From: Rhizobium sp. J15 | Lineage (GTDB): Bacteria > Pseudomonadota > Alphaproteobacteria > Rhizobiales > Rhizobiaceae | Assembly (NCBI RefSeq): GCF_002531825.1 | Contig: NZ_NWSX01000002.1 | Span: 248,001-312,000, forward strand | Direction: 5' to 3' | DNA: 64,000 nt | In this document: positions 44,801 to 54,482 of the stretch, piece by piece | How positions within the stretch are numbered: position 1 is the first letter of the stretch | How the letters are laid out: each line of letters starts with the position of its first letter | Notes under the pieces: generated by a model | Told to the model about the DNA's origin: nothing | The model's database searches: none | What the model saw: only the letters and a program-made list of their open reading frames with translations | Position numbers and translations under genes: made by a program

Positions 44801-45341
44801 CGTCGACCGCATCGCCCGCGTGCTCAACCATCCGGTCGAGCTGCAGTCGACGCATGGCAAGGGCACGCAGTTCCGCATCTCCATGCCGCTCGACGTCTCG
44901 CGCCCGGCCGAAGCTGCAGCGGCGATCGCGCCTGCCGACCGGCCGGGCCAGCCGCTCAAGGGGCTGAAGATCCTCTGCATCGACAACGAGCCGAAGATCC
45001 TCGAGGGCATGCGGCTTCTGATCAGCGGCTGGGGCTGCGAAGTGGAGGCGCTGAACTCGCTGGCCGAAGCGATGGCGTTCGATCTGCGCGGACCACCGCC
45101 CGATCTCGTCATTGCCGATTATCATCTGGGCGACGGCACGGGCATGGCCGCGATCCTGCATCTGCGCCAGCAATTCGGCGCCGATATTCCCGCTCTGCTG
45201 GTCACGGCCGACCGCACGCTGGAGGTGCGCGGCGAGGCGGAGCGGCACGGCATCGCCGTTCAACACAAGCCGGTGCGGCCGGCGGCGCTGCGCGCCTACA
45301 TCACCCAGATTTCCGGCCTCAAACGCGCGGCTGCGGAATAG
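41838..45341 (+). CDS. Transporter-fused hybrid sensor histidine kinase/response regulator
   Basis: A 1167-residue protein. Residues ~1–500 form about 13 helices of a sodium:solute symporter (SSS) type, followed by a PAS-like segment (around MDQGIAVFDSSNRLTIWNRRF), a coiled coil, HisKA with His811 (AGHDILQPLNAARL), HATPase (LVQNLVSNAIKYT, DSGIGIPPSK, GLGLGLSIVDR) and a receiver with Asp1094 (IADYHLGDG). CbrA/NahK-like kinases of this layout may sense or carry nutrients. Partner response regulator is not adjacent. A GAGG site precedes the ATG. Confidence 0.93.
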   Translation: MLPGWVIFASAFGYLLLLFAVASYGDRKNRGPGALEGGWPVVYALSLAIYCTSWTYFGSVGLAAQRGLEFAGIYIGPILVFTFGMPLLRRIIELAKAEKLTSVADFVAARYGKNPTVATIVALISLIGTIPYIALQLKAISSTVSAMVNPSDYGIGSGNLYFLDLPLVATLVLACFAIMFGTRHTDATEHQDGLILAVSMESVVKLVAFLTAGVCVIWFLFDGPADLWRKTVENDLVMSALAYHTPISRWITLIILSAFAIIMLPRQFHVTVVENRTPKQLKLAGFLFPTYLIAINLFVLPVAIGGLLTFGGAGNADFYMLSLPLAGQMPLVTLITFIGGFSAATAMVIVDSVALSIMVSNDIIMPIFLRRKLAGRASQRDDFAKTLLNIRRSAIFAVLLFGYAYYRSTDSTAGLASIGLLSFAAIAQIAPALFGGLIWRRANARGAILGLTSGFVIWIYLLFLPSLGGPDYSHVASAVLGFIFPGSTLFTAADADPLVNATVMSLLVNTAFFIIGSLTRNARPLERIQAGIFVKRHSRSQFATRGWKTRISVGDLKAAISRYLGEERMQRSFATYEQNSGRKLEDEQPADMALIHFSEQLLGSAIGSSSARLVLSLILQKTEDASSDTAWLLDQASEALQYNQDMLQTALSQMDQGIAVFDSSNRLTIWNRRFRQLLDLPENAGQVGFPLSDIVKMLSERGDIAPGDLSQTVRHFLTLDKPFSLVLGGGERIIEVRSNAMPDKGIVATFTDITQRVNADQALKQANETLEQRVAERTAELTRVNRELAEARAAADEANIGKTRFFAAAGHDILQPLNAARLYSSALVERMAQSDNSPIVRNIDSALESVETILGAVLDISRLDTGAMRPRLASVALSDLLERIETDFAPIAREKRLKLVVMPTSLRVRSDPNLLRRLVQNLVSNAIKYTVTGKVLVGARRRGSQVIIQVIDSGIGIPPSKFRTVFKEFARLDEGAKTASGLGLGLSIVDRIARVLNHPVELQSTHGKGTQFRISMPLDVSRPAEAAAAIAPADRPGQPLKGLKILCIDNEPKILEGMRLLISGWGCEVEALNSLAEAMAFDLRGPPPDLVIADYHLGDGTGMAAILHLRQQFGADIPALLVTADRTLEVRGEAERHGIAVQHKPVRPAALRAYITQISGLKRAAAE

Positions 45342-45344
45342 AGG

Positions 45345-45908
45345 TCAAGCTCGGCCGCCCGCGCTCATGACGCGCGTGACGAGATCGCGCACACGCGCCG
45401 AATCCGGCACGTCGCCGAACAGGATGCGATACATGATCGGCGCCACGAGCTGATCCATGACGAGATCGACTTCGGGAAAGATTTCGCCGCGAACCTTTGC
45501 CCTATCGGCGATGACGACGATCTGCTGGCGGGTATATTCGCAGCATTTACAGGCATTTTCGCCCGTCTGCGCCGCCAGCACGTCGCGGATCATTTCGCGG
45601 CCCGGCCCCGAGGACATTTCCTCGGCATATTGCTCCGCCCAGGCTTCGAGGTCCGCCTTGCCGCTGCCTGCATCGATCGGCTGCATATCCGGCCGCAAAC
45701 GCTCGACGGCGACGTCGGCCAAAAGCTCCTGCAAGTCCCCCCAGCGGCGGTAGATGGTCGACGGCGTCACGCCCGCCTTGCCGGCGATCAGAGGGATCGT
45801 CACATCGGTGCGGCTCATCTCGGCCAACAGCTCGCGGACCGCCTTGTGCACCGACGCTTGAACCCGGGCGCTTCGTCCCCCCGGACGGAGATTTTCTTTC
45901 ACTGCCAT
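45345..45908 (-). CDS. TetR-family transcriptional regulator
   Basis: A 187-residue regulator: N-terminal helix-turn-helix (VTIPLIAGKAGVTPSTIYRRWGDLQELLADV) and an all-helical ligand domain with Cys residues in ENACKCCEY. It is divergent from the MFS gene and converges with the hybrid kinase (3-base gap). Repression of the MFS exporter is the natural inference. Confidence 0.9.
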   Translation of the reverse strand: MAVKENLRPGGRSARVQASVHKAVRELLAEMSRTDVTIPLIAGKAGVTPSTIYRRWGDLQELLADVAVERLRPDMQPIDAGSGKADLEAWAEQYAEEMSSGPGREMIRDVLAAQTGENACKCCEYTRQQIVVIADRAKVRGEIFPEVDLVMDQLVAPIMYRILFGDVPDSARVRDLVTRVMSAGGRA

Positions 45909-46011
45909 GCCTGCAACCCGCTTCGCCCCCTAGCTCCATGTGCTCCGCAAACTGCTTTACCGGTGATATGCCTCAGCGCCAATGGTTCAAAATCTTTGAC
46001 AGAGCCATTAA

Positions 46012-46032
46012 CGCAAAGAATTTGCCTTTGCG
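46012..46032. promoter_or_regulatory. Candidate TetR operator between the TetR and MFS genes
   Basis: CGCAAAG (46012–46018) and CTTTGCG (46026–46032) form a perfect 7-bp inverted repeat separated by 7 bases, in the divergent intergenic region. A TTGACA lies 12 bases upstream (45995–46000), so binding would block the MFS promoter. Confidence 0.5.
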
Positions 46033-46086
46033 ACGCACCCACTCTACATAGGCTAACGCAACGACTTAGCTTTAAGAGGCTTATAT

Positions 46087-47289
46087 ATGTTCGCCGCAGC
46101 CAAATCCACAGAGAATTCGCCGCGTCCCTCGATCGGCTTTCACGCGTTGGCGCTCGCGACTTTCTTCGGCGCCTCGGCGGCGCCGACGCCGCTCTACCGG
46201 ATCTATCAGGAGAACTTTGCCGTCTCGCCGGTGCTGATCACCGTCATCTTCGCGGTCTATGCTTTCGCGCTTTTGGCGGCACTGCTGATCGCCGGTTCGC
46301 TCTCGGACCATCTCGGCCGCAAGCCGGTGATCTTCTTTGCCCTGGTGCTCGAAATCATCGCCATGGGGCTCTTCGTCGTCGCGAGCGGCCCCGGCTGGCT
46401 GATTGCGGCGCGGATCGTGCAGGGCGTTGCAACCGGGATTGCCGGAGCTTCGCTCGGAGCAGCGCTCGTCGATGTCGACAGGGCGAAAGGGCAAATCGTC
46501 AATTCGATCGAGCCGCTTTCCGGCATGGCGGTGGGGGCGGTCGGCACCAGCGCCTTGATTCAATATGGTCCCTTTCCGATGCATCTCGTCTATGCGCTGC
46601 TGCTCCTGGCCTTCACGCTGCAGGCGGCCGCCATCTGGCTGACGCGCGAGACGGGCGGCAGACGGCCGGGCGCGCTCGGCTCGCTGGTGCCGCGGGTTTC
46701 CGTCCCGCCGCAGGCGAAACGGCCGCTCTCGGTGGTAACGCCGATCAATATCGCCAACTGGACGCTCGCCGGCTTCTATCTTTCGCTGGTCCCCTCATTG
46801 GTCGCCGGCACCACCGGCAGCACCGCGCCCTTGACGGGCGGAGCAGTCGTCACCGCGCTGATGGTGAGCGGCGCGGTCACCGTCTATGCCAGGCGCGGCA
46901 AGTCCGCCTCGGCCAATCTCGGTTTCGGCGTCTCGGCCAAGACGCTCGGCATCCTGACGGTCGTTGCCGGCGTGCATCTTGCCAATGTGCCGCTGCTTCT
47001 CATCGGCACCGTCTTCACCGGCGCCGGCTTCGGCACCAATTTCCTGGGCTCGATCGGCACAATCATGCCGCACGCCAAGGCGGAGGAGCGGGCGGGGCTG
47101 CTTTCCGCCTTCTACGTCCAGAGCTACCTCGCCTTCAGCCTTCCGGCGATCCTTGCCGGCTTCCTGGCGAAATCAGCCGGCTACCAGGTGACGACCGATA
47201 TTTATGCGACGGCAATCCTGCTTCTGATGGGCGCAGGGCTCATCGCCGTGCGCGCCGGCCGGCGGCGGATGGAGGAAAATGCGGCCTGA
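46087..47289 (+). CDS. MFS transporter
   Basis: A 400-residue permease with about 12 helices and the MFS loop motif (SLSDHLGRKPVIF) between helices 2 and 3. Likely an efflux pump given the divergent TetR gene. Substrate unknown. A weak AAGAGG precedes the start. Confidence 0.9.
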   Translation: MFAAAKSTENSPRPSIGFHALALATFFGASAAPTPLYRIYQENFAVSPVLITVIFAVYAFALLAALLIAGSLSDHLGRKPVIFFALVLEIIAMGLFVVASGPGWLIAARIVQGVATGIAGASLGAALVDVDRAKGQIVNSIEPLSGMAVGAVGTSALIQYGPFPMHLVYALLLLAFTLQAAAIWLTRETGGRRPGALGSLVPRVSVPPQAKRPLSVVTPINIANWTLAGFYLSLVPSLVAGTTGSTAPLTGGAVVTALMVSGAVTVYARRGKSASANLGFGVSAKTLGILTVVAGVHLANVPLLLIGTVFTGAGFGTNFLGSIGTIMPHAKAEERAGLLSAFYVQSYLAFSLPAILAGFLAKSAGYQVTTDIYATAILLLMGAGLIAVRAGRRRMEENAA

Positions 47290-47315
47290 CGGGCCGCATG
47301 CCTTCGGTCCATCGT

Positions 47316-47720
47316 TCAGAGATAACTGGTCACAGCAGGCTCGTTCCACCAGGCATCATGCCTGCCGTCGGCATAGCGGACCGGCAGCGCCGCCAGTTCC
47401 TCGGGCGTGATATCGTCGAGGCAGGCGATGTTGATCGAGATATAGGCGCCGCCGATCGCTTCGACATAACCGTCGCCGAAGGCCGGTACGCCGCAGGTGC
47501 GGCAGAAGCGATGATGACCGCTCCTGGTGTTAAACTGGTAGTCGGCCATAACGGCCTCGTCGCACATCAGCCTGAAATCCTCGGGCTTGACGTTGGCGCC
47601 CCAATAGCGCCGCTTGGAGCAGATCGAGCAATTGCAGCGGCCGGTGCCTGCCTGAAGGTCGATATCCACTTCGTAGCGAACATTGCCGCAATGGCAGCTT
47701 CCCCTGTAGGTCTTCTTCAC
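47316..47720 (-). CDS. GFA-family (glutathione-dependent formaldehyde-activating enzyme-like) protein
   Basis: A 134-residue protein with the zinc-binding GFA cysteine pattern: GSCHCGNV near the N-terminus, CNCSICSKR, and [16 protein letters not shown] proteins bind zinc through these cysteines; the catalytic role in formaldehyde-glutathione adducts is established for few. Starts with GTG preceded by AGGAGG. Divergent from a MarR gene and likely repressed by it. Confidence 0.9.
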   Translation of the reverse strand: MKKTYRGSCHCGNVRYEVDIDLQAGTGRCNCSICSKRRYWGANVKPEDFRLMCDEAVMADYQFNTRSGHHRFCRTCGVPAFGDGYVEAIGGAYISINIACLDDITPEELAALPVRYADGRHDAWWNEPAVTSYL

Positions 47721-47759
47721 GTGCGCTCCTCCTTCGGCGTTGCATCAAGGCATTCGTTA

Positions 47760-47775
47760 TGACAATATGTTGTCA
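47760..47775. promoter_or_regulatory. Candidate MarR operator 1
   Basis: TGACAATATGTTGTCA is an almost perfect 16-bp palindrome (one central mismatch) in the GFA–MarR divergent intergenic region. It matches the second palindrome 36 bases downstream at 12 of the 14 core positions or better. Confidence 0.65.
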
Positions 47776-47796
47776 TTATGGATGAGATACAAAATA

Positions 47797-47810
47797 GACA
47801 ACATGTTGTC
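47797..47810. promoter_or_regulatory. Candidate MarR operator 2
   Basis: GACAACATGTTGTC is a perfect 14-bp palindrome 24 bases before the preferred MarR start (47835). Together with operator 1 it makes a typical two-site MarR autoregulation region. Confidence 0.68.
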
Positions 47811-47834
47811 AAACAAAATCGACCGGAGCGGACG

Positions 47835-48278
47835 ATGGAGGGTGACGCCTTTTCCGCTTTCGCAATCACGGCGCTACGCCTCGCCGGCCATCTGACCGCG
47901 GCCGGCGACCGGCTGGCAAAGCCTGCGGGACAGACGAGCGCGCGCTGGCAGGTGCTGGCGGCGGCACGGCGCGGCGACATGTCGGTGGCGGAGATCGCCC
48001 GGGCTCTCGGCCTCGCCCGCCAGGGCGTGCAGCGGCTTGCCGATGTGCTGGAGCGCGAAGGCCTGATCGCCTATGCCGGCAACCCGCAGCACCAGCGCGC
48101 CAAGCTGGTGGGGCTGACGGCGGATGGGGCGGAGCGGCTGGGTGTGATCGAGGTGGCCCAGGCCGGATGGGCCGATGGACTTGGGGCAGCGTTTACTGCG
48201 GCTGAACTCGACGGCGCGCAGGCGGTGATGGCGCGGGTGATGGAGATGCTGGAGGCGGCGGAGAGTTCGCGGGAGTGA
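47835..48278 (+). CDS. MarR-family transcriptional regulator
   Basis: A 147-residue winged-helix regulator: MSVAEIARALGLARQGVQRLADVLEREGLIAY is the recognition region. I choose the ATG at 47835 because it has GGAGCGG upstream and leaves both palindromes outside the coding region; an ATG at 47778 would place one operator inside the gene. It likely represses itself and the divergent GFA gene; ligand unknown. Confidence 0.87.
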   Translation: MEGDAFSAFAITALRLAGHLTAAGDRLAKPAGQTSARWQVLAAARRGDMSVAEIARALGLARQGVQRLADVLEREGLIAYAGNPQHQRAKLVGLTADGAERLGVIEVAQAGWADGLGAAFTAAELDGAQAVMARVMEMLEAAESSRE

Positions 48279-48341
48279 GCAAGAGCTTGCTGACAATGTG
48301 ATCAGGCGATGGAGCGATCTCTTTGAGGGTGTGCCATGTGA

Positions 48342-48520
48342 CCCCTACCTCTGCCCTGCCCTGCCGGGCATCTCCCCCAGGTGGGGAGATCAGCAAGTGG
48401 CTAGACCTTCCCGCCTCTCTACCGCTTCGCCGGACTGTAACGTCAGTTGTTTGGGGAAGCCGGTAAGCCCAGCCAATCTCCCCCCTTGTGGGGGAGATGC
48501 CGGCAGCGCAGAGGGGGGTG
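48342..48520. repeat. Long imperfect palindromic element A
   Basis: Left arm 48342–48390 (CTGCCGGGCATCTCCCCCAG…) and right arm 48475–48520 are near-exact complements around an ~85-base middle. It fills the convergent gap between the MarR and fadB genes. It resembles the CTCCCC-rich palindromic intergenic elements that recur in rhizobial genomes. Confidence 0.7.
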
Positions 48521-48550
48521 CTCCCAAGCACCATGCGAAGATAGCTCCGC

Positions 48551-50767
48551 CTAAGCCGCCTCCCCCACCTTCGCATAGGGATCGAACCGCCCGTAAAACG
48601 TCTCGCCCTTGGCGGCCATGTCTTGCAGCAGCGGTGTCGGCCGGAAATGGCTTCCGTAAGTCTTGGCCAACTTTTCAGCCAGTTCCACGAAGGCCTTCGC
48701 GCCCATTCCGTCGATATAGCTGAGCGCTCCGCCGGTATAAGGCGCAAAACCGAAACCCAGGATCGAGCCGACATCGGCTTCGCGCGGATCGGTGACAATG
48801 CCTTCTTCCACGGTGCGGGCGGCTTCGAGCGCGATCGTGACGAGGAAGCGCTGCTTGAGCACGTTAACATCGACCTCGTCGGCCTTCTTCTGCGGATAGA
48901 AGTTCTTCAGGTCGGGCCAGAGGGACTTCTTGGCCGGTTTCGGCGGGTAGTCGTAGAAGCCCTTGGAATTCTTGCGGCCGAAGCGGCCTTCCTTTTCCAC
49001 CATGCGGGAGATCAACTTCATATGCCTGGGGTCGATCGCCTTCTCACCGAGATCGGCGACGGTGGCCTTGAGGATCTTCAGCGAGAGGTCGATGGCGACC
49101 TCGTCATTTAGCGCCAATGGACCGACCGGCATGCCGGCCATCTTGGCGGCGTTCTCGATCATCGCAGGCGGCACGCCTTCGATCAGCATGTCGTAGCTTT
49201 CCGACATGTAGCGCAGCACGCAGCGATTGACGAAGAAGCCGCGGGTGTCGTTGACGACGATCGGCGTCTTCTTGATCGCCGCGACGTAATCGAGAGCGAC
49301 TGCCAGCGCCTTGTCGCCGGTTTCCTTGCCGAGAATGACCTCGGTCAGCATCATCTTCTCGACGGGCGAGAAGAAGTGGATACCGATGAAATCGGCCGGG
49401 CGCTTCGAATTCTTTGCCAGACCCGTGATCGGCAGGGTCGAGGTATTGGAGGCGAAGATCGCGCCTTCGGGCAGGACGGCTTCAACAGCCTCGACAACCG
49501 CTTTCTTCACCTCACGGTCCTCGAACACCGCCTCGATGACGAGATCGGCATTGGCGAGATCGGCATAGTCGGCGGAAGGCGTGATCCGGGAGAGCAGCGC
49601 CGTCCCCTCATCCTGCGTAAGACGCCCCTTACCGATAGAATCCTTGACGAGGCCTTCGGAAACAGCCTTGCCCTTGGCGGCGGCCTCCATGTCGCGGTCG
49701 ATGAGCGTCACGGAAATGCCGGCCGCGGCCGTGACATAGGCGATCGAAGCGCCCATGAAGCCGGCGCCGACGACGCCGACATGTTTCAGCTCGGTCTTGG
49801 GAATGCCGGCGGGGCGGCGGGCGCCCTTGCCGAGTTCCTGCATGGAGATGAACAGCGAACGGATCATCGAGAAGGCTTCGCGGGTCTGCAGCACTTCGGT
49901 GAAATAACGCTGCTCGATCTTCAGGCCGGTGTCGAAGGGCACCTGCAGGCCTTCATAGACGCATTTCAGGATGGCAAGCGCGGCCGGGTAGTTGCCTGAA
50001 GTTTCGCGGCGCAGGATCGCGGGTGCGGCCGGCCAGAGCTGGGCGGAGGCCGGCGTCCAGATGCCGCCGCCCGGCAGCTTGAAGCCCTTCTCGTCCCAGG
50101 GAGCGACCGGCTTCAGCCCATCCTTGATCATCTGCTTGGCGGCAGGGATCAGCTGATCCGGCTCGACCACCTGATGCACGAGATTCATCGCCTTGGCGCG
50201 GGAAGCGGTGAGCGACTGGCCCGTCGTCATCATCTGCAAAGCGTCCTGGGCGTTGGCGAGCCTCGGCACGCGCTGGGTGCCGCCGGCGCCGGGGAAGATG
50301 CCGACCTTGACCTCCGGCAGCGCGATCTTGACGCTCTTGGCATTGGAGGCGACGCGGCCGTGGCAGGCGAGCGACAGTTCGAAAGCGCCGCCCATGCAGG
50401 TGCCGTTGATGGCGGATACCCAGGGCTTGCCCGACGTTTCGAGCTTGCGGAACAGGCCGGACATGCGGCCGACGAGACCGAAAAGCGTCTGAACGGCCGT
50501 TTCCGGGCTCTTTGCCTTCTCCTCCTGGTAGGAACCGAACATCGACTTGATCATCGAAAGATCGGCGCCGCCGGAGAAGGAGGATTTGCCCGAGGTGAAG
50601 ACGACACCTTTGACGGCGGCGTCAGCCGTGGTGGCGTCGATGATGGCGTTCAGTTCTTCCATTACCTCGGCGGTGAAGACATTCATCGATTTGCCGGGCA
50701 TGTCCCAGGTAACGAGAGCGATGCCGTCGGCGTCGGTTTCGAGCGTGAAATTCGTATAATTGCTCAT
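48551..50767 (-). CDS. fadB: 3-hydroxyacyl-CoA dehydrogenase/enoyl-CoA hydratase (FadB/FadJ)
   Basis: A 738-residue bifunctional beta-oxidation enzyme. N-terminal enoyl-CoA hydratase (residues ~1–200; [41 protein letters not shown] with the catalytic Glu) and C-terminal dehydrogenase with GAGFMG at ~334–339, catalytic His in [11 protein letters not shown], and two 3HCDH domains. It hydrates and oxidises acyl-CoA. GAGGAAA precedes the ATG at 50767. Distal gene of the operon with thiolase and acyl-CoA dehydrogenase. Confidence 0.94.
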   Translation of the reverse strand: MSNYTNFTLETDADGIALVTWDMPGKSMNVFTAEVMEELNAIIDATTADAAVKGVVFTSGKSSFSGGADLSMIKSMFGSYQEEKAKSPETAVQTLFGLVGRMSGLFRKLETSGKPWVSAINGTCMGGAFELSLACHGRVASNAKSVKIALPEVKVGIFPGAGGTQRVPRLANAQDALQMMTTGQSLTASRAKAMNLVHQVVEPDQLIPAAKQMIKDGLKPVAPWDEKGFKLPGGGIWTPASAQLWPAAPAILRRETSGNYPAALAILKCVYEGLQVPFDTGLKIEQRYFTEVLQTREAFSMIRSLFISMQELGKGARRPAGIPKTELKHVGVVGAGFMGASIAYVTAAAGISVTLIDRDMEAAAKGKAVSEGLVKDSIGKGRLTQDEGTALLSRITPSADYADLANADLVIEAVFEDREVKKAVVEAVEAVLPEGAIFASNTSTLPITGLAKNSKRPADFIGIHFFSPVEKMMLTEVILGKETGDKALAVALDYVAAIKKTPIVVNDTRGFFVNRCVLRYMSESYDMLIEGVPPAMIENAAKMAGMPVGPLALNDEVAIDLSLKILKATVADLGEKAIDPRHMKLISRMVEKEGRFGRKNSKGFYDYPPKPAKKSLWPDLKNFYPQKKADEVDVNVLKQRFLVTIALEAARTVEEGIVTDPREADVGSILGFGFAPYTGGALSYIDGMGAKAFVELAEKLAKTYGSHFRPTPLLQDMAAKGETFYGRFDPYAKVGEAA

Positions 50768-50798
50768 CGGGATTTCCTCTTCCCTCAATTCCCAAGTT

Positions 50799-50990
50799 TC
50801 AAAAGACGCCGAGCGCGAGGCAACTCACGCCGATGACTAGAGCGAGAAACAACAGCAAGAAGCGATTTTCGCTCCTGAGACGCCGCGCATGCTCCTTCGG
50901 AGAGACGCGGAATGCCTCAGCCGAGGCCTGCTCCATGTCCTTGTCCAGATTGCGAAGCTCGAAGTGGCGTTGTGTCTCGTTCTGGCCCAT
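50799..50990 (-). CDS. Small single-helix membrane protein inside the fad operon
   Basis: A 63-residue protein with a charged N-terminal half and one hydrophobic helix at the C-terminus ([19 protein letters not shown]). GGAG precedes its ATG. It sits between the thiolase and fadB genes in the same direction with short gaps (24 and 31 bases), so it is co-transcribed. No family recognised. Confidence 0.65.
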   Translation of the reverse strand: MGQNETQRHFELRNLDKDMEQASAEAFRVSPKEHARRLRSENRFLLLFLALVIGVSCLALGVF

Positions 50991-51014
50991 AGTTTGGCTC
51001 CGCTTGTCAGCGTC

Positions 51015-52223
<1,209 letters not shown>

Positions 52224-52271
52224 TGTCTCGTCTCCCTGGCGGCGCGGCGGCGCCGGTGAATTTCGTGTTTT

Positions 52272-52427
52272 CCCTTCTCCCCAGCGGGGAGAAGGTGGCC
52301 TCGAAGAGGTCGGATGAGGGGGCGCTCGCGGCAAACTCGACCTCGCTTGCGCGCGGTCGTTCGCTCCTTCGTCGCTCACCCCCTCATCTGTCCTTCGGAC
52401 ATCTTCTCCCCGCTGGGGAGAAGGGGG
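52272..52427. repeat. Long imperfect palindromic element B
   Basis: CCCTTCTCCCCAGCGGGGAGAAGG starts the left arm (52272–~52325) and is mirrored by 52374–52427, giving a very long potential hairpin between acyl-CoA dehydrogenase and thiolase genes. Each arm carries its own internal palindrome. It differs from element A. Confidence 0.75.
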
Positions 52428-52433
52428 GCACAA

Positions 52434-54230
52434 TCAAAACGCTTCCGCGGCCAGTTCCATCATCGTATCGGCGCCGGCTTCGATGCGGGCCTTGCGCAGC
52501 GCCGTTTCCGGCATGATGCGCTCCATGAAGAAGCGGGCTGTCACCAGCTTGTTCTTCAGGAAATCCTCGCGGCTCGCATCGCCTGAGGCAAGGCCGTCCT
52601 CGGCGGCTTTCGCCATCTTCGCCCACATATAGCCGAGAACGACGAGACCGAAGAGGTGCATGTAGTCAGTCGAGCCGGCGCCGGCATTGTCGGGCTTGGC
52701 CATCGCGTTCTGCATGAACCACATGGTCGCGCCCTGGACGTCGTTCAAGCCCTTCTTCAGATGCTTGGTGAAGAAGGAGAGCTTTTCGTCGCTGCGGTTC
52801 TCCTCGCAGAAATCGCCGATCTCCTTGAAGAGGGCCATGGCGGCGCGGCCGCCGTTGAGCGCGAGCTTGCGGCCGACGAGATCGAGCGCCTGAATGCCGT
52901 TGGCGCCTTCATAGATCATGGCAATGCGGGCATCGCGCACATACTGGCTCATGCCATGTTCTTCGATGTAGCCGTGGCCGCCGAAGACCTGCTGGGCCAT
53001 GACGGCATGGTCGAAGCCCTTGTCGGTCATCACGCCCTTGAGGATCGGGGTGACGAGGCCGAGAATGTCATCGGCCGTCAGGCGCTCCTTCTCGTCGGTG
53101 GCGCGGTGGGCGATATCCGATTTCAGCGCGGTCCAGAGCAGGAAGGCGCGGCCGGCCTCGTTGAAGGCGCGGATCGTCATCAGCGTGCGGCGGATATCGG
53201 GATGGACGATGATCGGATCGGCCTTCTTATCCGGCGCCTTGACACCGGAGAGCGAGCGGCCCTGGATGCGGTCGCGGGCATAGGCGGCAGCGTTCTGATA
53301 GGCGATCTCGGAAATGGCGATGCCCTGCAGGCCGACCATCAGGCGGGCCTCGTTCATCATCACGAACATGGCGTTGAGGCCGCGGTTTTCGGCGCCGATC
53401 AGGAAGCCGGTCGCCTCGTCGTAGTTCATGACGCAGGTGGCGTTGCCGTGGATGCCCATCTTGTGCTCGATCGCGCCGCAGGTGACGGCGTTGCGGGCGC
53501 CGGGCGCGCCGTCCTTGCCGACGAGAAATTTCGGGACGATGAAGAGCGAGATGCCCTTGGTGCCTTCGGGCGCACCTTCGATGCGGGCCAGCACCAGGTG
53601 GACGATGTTGTCGGTCAGGTCGTGTTCGCCGGCGGAAATGAAGATCTTCTGGCCTGATATTTTGTAGCTGCCGTCGGCCTGCGGCACCGCCTTGGTGCGC
53701 AGCATGCCGAGATCGGTGCCGCAATGCGGCTCGGTCAGGTTCATGGTGCCGGACCAGGAGCCGTCCACCATCTTCGGCAGGTAAGTGTCCTTCTGCTCCT
53801 GCGTGCCGTGGACGAGGATCGCGGCGATCGCGCCCTGCGTCAGGCCCGGATACATCATCAGCGACATATTGGCGGCGGAGGTATATTCGCCAACGGCGGC
53901 ATGCAGCGTGTAGGGAAGCCCCTGCCCGCCGAATTCCTCGGGCACCGCAAGGCCGATCCAGCCGCCTTCGCGATAGGACTTGTAAGCCTCCTTGAAGCCC
54001 TTCGGCGTCGAGACGCTCGCATCGTCATGGCGCGCGCAGCCTTCCTGATCGCCGGAATAGTTCACCGGAAAGAGAACCTCTTCGGCAACCTTCGCCGCCT
54101 CCCCGAGGATCGCCTCGATCATGTCGGGCGTCGCATCGGCAAAACCCGGCAGATTGTTGTAGCGTTCGAGGCCCAGCACGTCGTTCAGGACGAAGAGCGT
54201 ATCGTTCACCGGGGCCTTGTAGACTGGCAT
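52434..54230 (-). CDS. Acyl-CoA dehydrogenase
   Basis: A 598-residue acyl-CoA dehydrogenase of the long form with an N-terminal extension and a C-terminal DmdC/ACAD domain. FAD-contact motifs NLTEPHCGTDLG and KISGQKIFISAGEHD and the catalytic Glu441 (IYEGANGIQ) are intact. It catalyses the first beta-oxidation step. It is the first gene of the operon; its promoter overlaps a 22-bp palindrome. Confidence 0.94.
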   Translation of the reverse strand: MPVYKAPVNDTLFVLNDVLGLERYNNLPGFADATPDMIEAILGEAAKVAEEVLFPVNYSGDQEGCARHDDASVSTPKGFKEAYKSYREGGWIGLAVPEEFGGQGLPYTLHAAVGEYTSAANMSLMMYPGLTQGAIAAILVHGTQEQKDTYLPKMVDGSWSGTMNLTEPHCGTDLGMLRTKAVPQADGSYKISGQKIFISAGEHDLTDNIVHLVLARIEGAPEGTKGISLFIVPKFLVGKDGAPGARNAVTCGAIEHKMGIHGNATCVMNYDEATGFLIGAENRGLNAMFVMMNEARLMVGLQGIAISEIAYQNAAAYARDRIQGRSLSGVKAPDKKADPIIVHPDIRRTLMTIRAFNEAGRAFLLWTALKSDIAHRATDEKERLTADDILGLVTPILKGVMTDKGFDHAVMAQQVFGGHGYIEEHGMSQYVRDARIAMIYEGANGIQALDLVGRKLALNGGRAAMALFKEIGDFCEENRSDEKLSFFTKHLKKGLNDVQGATMWFMQNAMAKPDNAGAGSTDYMHLFGLVVLGYMWAKMAKAAEDGLASGDASREDFLKNKLVTARFFMERIMPETALRKARIEAGADTMMELAAEAF

Positions 54231-54287
54231 CTTGCGAATTCCTCCATTCGACTGACCGGGTCGCGCCGGCCTTGGGCACTGTCTTAC

Positions 54288-54315
54288 AAAATATTGACGT
54301 TTGCGTAAACGTCAA
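54288..54315 (-). promoter_or_regulatory. Promoter and palindromic operator of the beta-oxidation operon
   Basis: On the minus strand TTGACG (54310–54315) and TATTTT (54288–54293) are 16 bases apart, ~57 bases before the dehydrogenase ATG. The -35 and spacer coincide with a perfect inverted repeat at 54294–54315: TTGACGTTT, four bases, AAACGTCAA. A repressor bound here would occlude the promoter. ACGT-centred sites of this general kind are described for fatty-acid/branched-chain catabolism regulators such as LiuR; no regulator gene is adjacent. Confidence 0.6.
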
Positions 54316-54482
54316 ATTCTGCACTTGGCCGCCTTTTGTGAAAAAAATCTCGAGAGCCTGAATCCGCGCATTAAAGCAGAGCGCAGGACGTCATCTCCCC
54401 TTCCTTGTCCATCGGGGAACGTCGTATAAGAACGGGCGCCCTTCATCAGGCAATGGCTGCAATGCTTCAGGAGACCGCCGGC

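Noticed and set aside
45630..47762. A 710-codon plus-strand frame spanning the TetR, MFS and GFA genes
   Set aside because: It crosses three real genes and has no domain content.
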